Origin: Nitrosomonas aestuarii
Lineage (GTDB): Bacteria; Pseudomonadota; Gammaproteobacteria; Burkholderiales; Nitrosomonadaceae
Direction of reading: 5' to 3'
Length of the DNA stretch: 64,000 bases
Assembly: GCF_003046585.1 (NCBI RefSeq)
Contig: NZ_QAAE01000005.1
Location: forward strand, 1 to 64,000
Shown here: positions 63,075-64,000 of the stretch, piece by piece
Position numbering within the stretch: the first letter of the stretch is position 1
Layout: each line of letters begins with the position of its first letter
Translations under genes and position numbers: made by a program
The notes under the pieces: model-generated
Seen by the model: the letters and a program-made list of their open reading frames with translations, nothing else
Databases searched by the model: none
What the model was told of the DNA's origin: nothing

Positions 63075-64000
63075 TTAACGTTCTTCCATTCGAAATCGCT
63101 CAAATGCCTGCAAGCATGCATCTACCAGATCACTCACATAAACTACTCCAACCAATTGCCGGGTCTGGCTATCCGTCACCGGAATACTTTCGCCTTTAAA
63201 ACATTTTGATTGCAAATATGCTTCATAGACATTGGTTGTTGTTGTAAAAACAATTGACGATCTCAAAAGAACGTTCTCAATTCGTTCTTCCAGCATTTTT
63301 TCATCATACATGCTGCACAATACCGCAGCGTTGATCTGACCAATTAATTTACCATTTTTATCAGTTACATAAACCACACTTACCGCAGACTCAGACTCAA
63401 CAATCGCAGAACGCGCCGCTGTCAATGTCATATCTGCAACAAAAACAACAGTCGGCTTTGATATAAATGCACTAACTGACATTTCACTCAAGATCTGCTG
63501 TATTTGAGACGTTTCAGGCTCCACGCCGCGCACACGCAACTGGTGATAAAAATAGGAACGATTAAAAAACTCTCTGGTAACAGCACCTGCCACAACAACT
63601 GCCACCATGACAGCAGTCATCAACGAATAACTTCCTGTCAACTCAAACACTATCAAAATAGTCGTAATGGGCGCGCCGATTACCCTGCTGATAACGGCGC
63701 CCATACCAACCACACCGTAAACGGCGGGCGATAATGTAATCCCAACCAATTCCTGAGCACCCATCCCAAATACAGTACCCATCATTGCACCAAGAAAAAT
63801 TGCGGGACCAAATATGCCACCGGAGAAACCTGCGGCAAAACTCACGGATGTCGCCACTAATTTGGCCAGTACCAGCATCAATAAGACATTAGCTGTTATT
63901 TCAGATTGAAAGGCATCGCGTATAATCTGCTCACCCAACCCGAAAGTCTGTGGGAAAACAACCACAATTCCACCCAGCAACATGCCCCCCAATACAGCTT
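63075..64000 (-). CDS. ClC-type chloride channel/antiporter with C-terminal CBS domains (partial)
   Basis: The C-terminal part of a ClC protein; the N-terminus is beyond the window end. Membrane segments include the conserved AGFSGGIFGPAIFLGAMMGT (GxFxP anion motif) and GVVGMGAVISRVIGAPITTI with the helix-N filter region. After ~residue 160 of the visible part come two CBS domains (VSAFISKPTVVFVADMTLTA, VLLRSSIVFTTTTNVYEAYL) that may bind adenine nucleotides. Whether it is a channel or a proton antiporter depends on the gating Glu outside the window. Confidence 0.92.
   Translation of the reverse strand, partial: AVLGGMLLGGIVVVFPQTFGLGEQIIRDAFQSEITANVLLMLVLAKLVATSVSFAAGFSGGIFGPAIFLGAMMGTVFGMGAQELVGITLSPAVYGVVGMGAVISRVIGAPITTILIVFELTGSYSLMTAVMVAVVVAGAVTREFFNRSYFYHQLRVRGVEPETSQIQQILSEMSVSAFISKPTVVFVADMTLTAARSAIVESESAVSVVYVTDKNGKLIGQINAAVLCSMYDEKMLEERIENVLLRSSIVFTTTTNVYEAYLQSKCFKGESIPVTDSQTRQLVGVVYVSDLVDACLQAFERFRMEER

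Overview
The window reads as a chromosome segment of a betaproteobacterium, most probably an ammonia oxidiser of the Nitrosomonas type. This is inferred from the combination of a cytochrome P460/c'-beta family haem protein, a CbbY-type phosphatase, a PrsT lipoprotein of the PEP-CTERM/exosortase exopolysaccharide system, a class I-beta DAHP synthase, a MutL with a Neisseria-like endonuclease motif, and paired Aat/Bpt N-degron transferases. No RNA genes, CRISPR array or prophage were seen.

Layout. Positions 1-9.9 kb are accessory. They hold the end of a CusA-type metal efflux pump, decayed IS3, IS481 and IS256 pieces, an operon for quinone/electrophile detoxification (yqjG, pirin, DoxX) with a divergent LysR regulator, and a 977-residue protein that joins a complete multicopper oxidase to a copper-radical (galactose/glyoxal oxidase type) domain. 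Upstream of that gene is a frameshifted Kazal-type lipoprotein gene with a perfect palindrome in its likely promoter, and then a 5'-truncated TPR gene. Short vestiges of one coding segment are scattered through this part.

From 9.9 to 33.7 kb the genes are mostly housekeeping: djlA-gst-hrpA; a wbpO-wbpP nucleotide-sugar pair divergent from prsT; ibaG; an overlapping EEP-clsB-tsaC-cbbY operon; dksA; rpmE; a cupin; a P460-type cytochrome; an SDR; an outer-membrane protein; and aat-bpt-pyrD.

From 33.9 to 59.5 kb type IV pilus functions dominate. First come pilJ and a 1721-residue ChpA-type hybrid kinase (twitching chemosensory system), then mutL, rpiA and phoU. Two complete minor-pilin/PilY1 operons follow on the minus strand. 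Cluster A is fimT-pilV-pilW-pilX-pilY1-pilE; cluster B is pilE-pilV-pilW-pilX-pilY1-fimT. They are separated by an HDOD signalling gene and a dead IS256. The cluster B PilY1 lacks the calcium-binding loop and the metal-site serines present in cluster A PilY1, which suggests two functionally different pilus tips. The window ends with a glycine oxidase-like gene, ispH, a DAHP synthase gene and a partial ClC chloride channel with CBS domains.

The most unusual items are the multicopper oxidase/copper-radical oxidase fusion with its Kazal neighbour, the P460-type cytochrome with Met where the haem-crosslinking Lys should be, the duplicated pilus-tip operons, and a perfect 16-bp inverted repeat inside hrpA.
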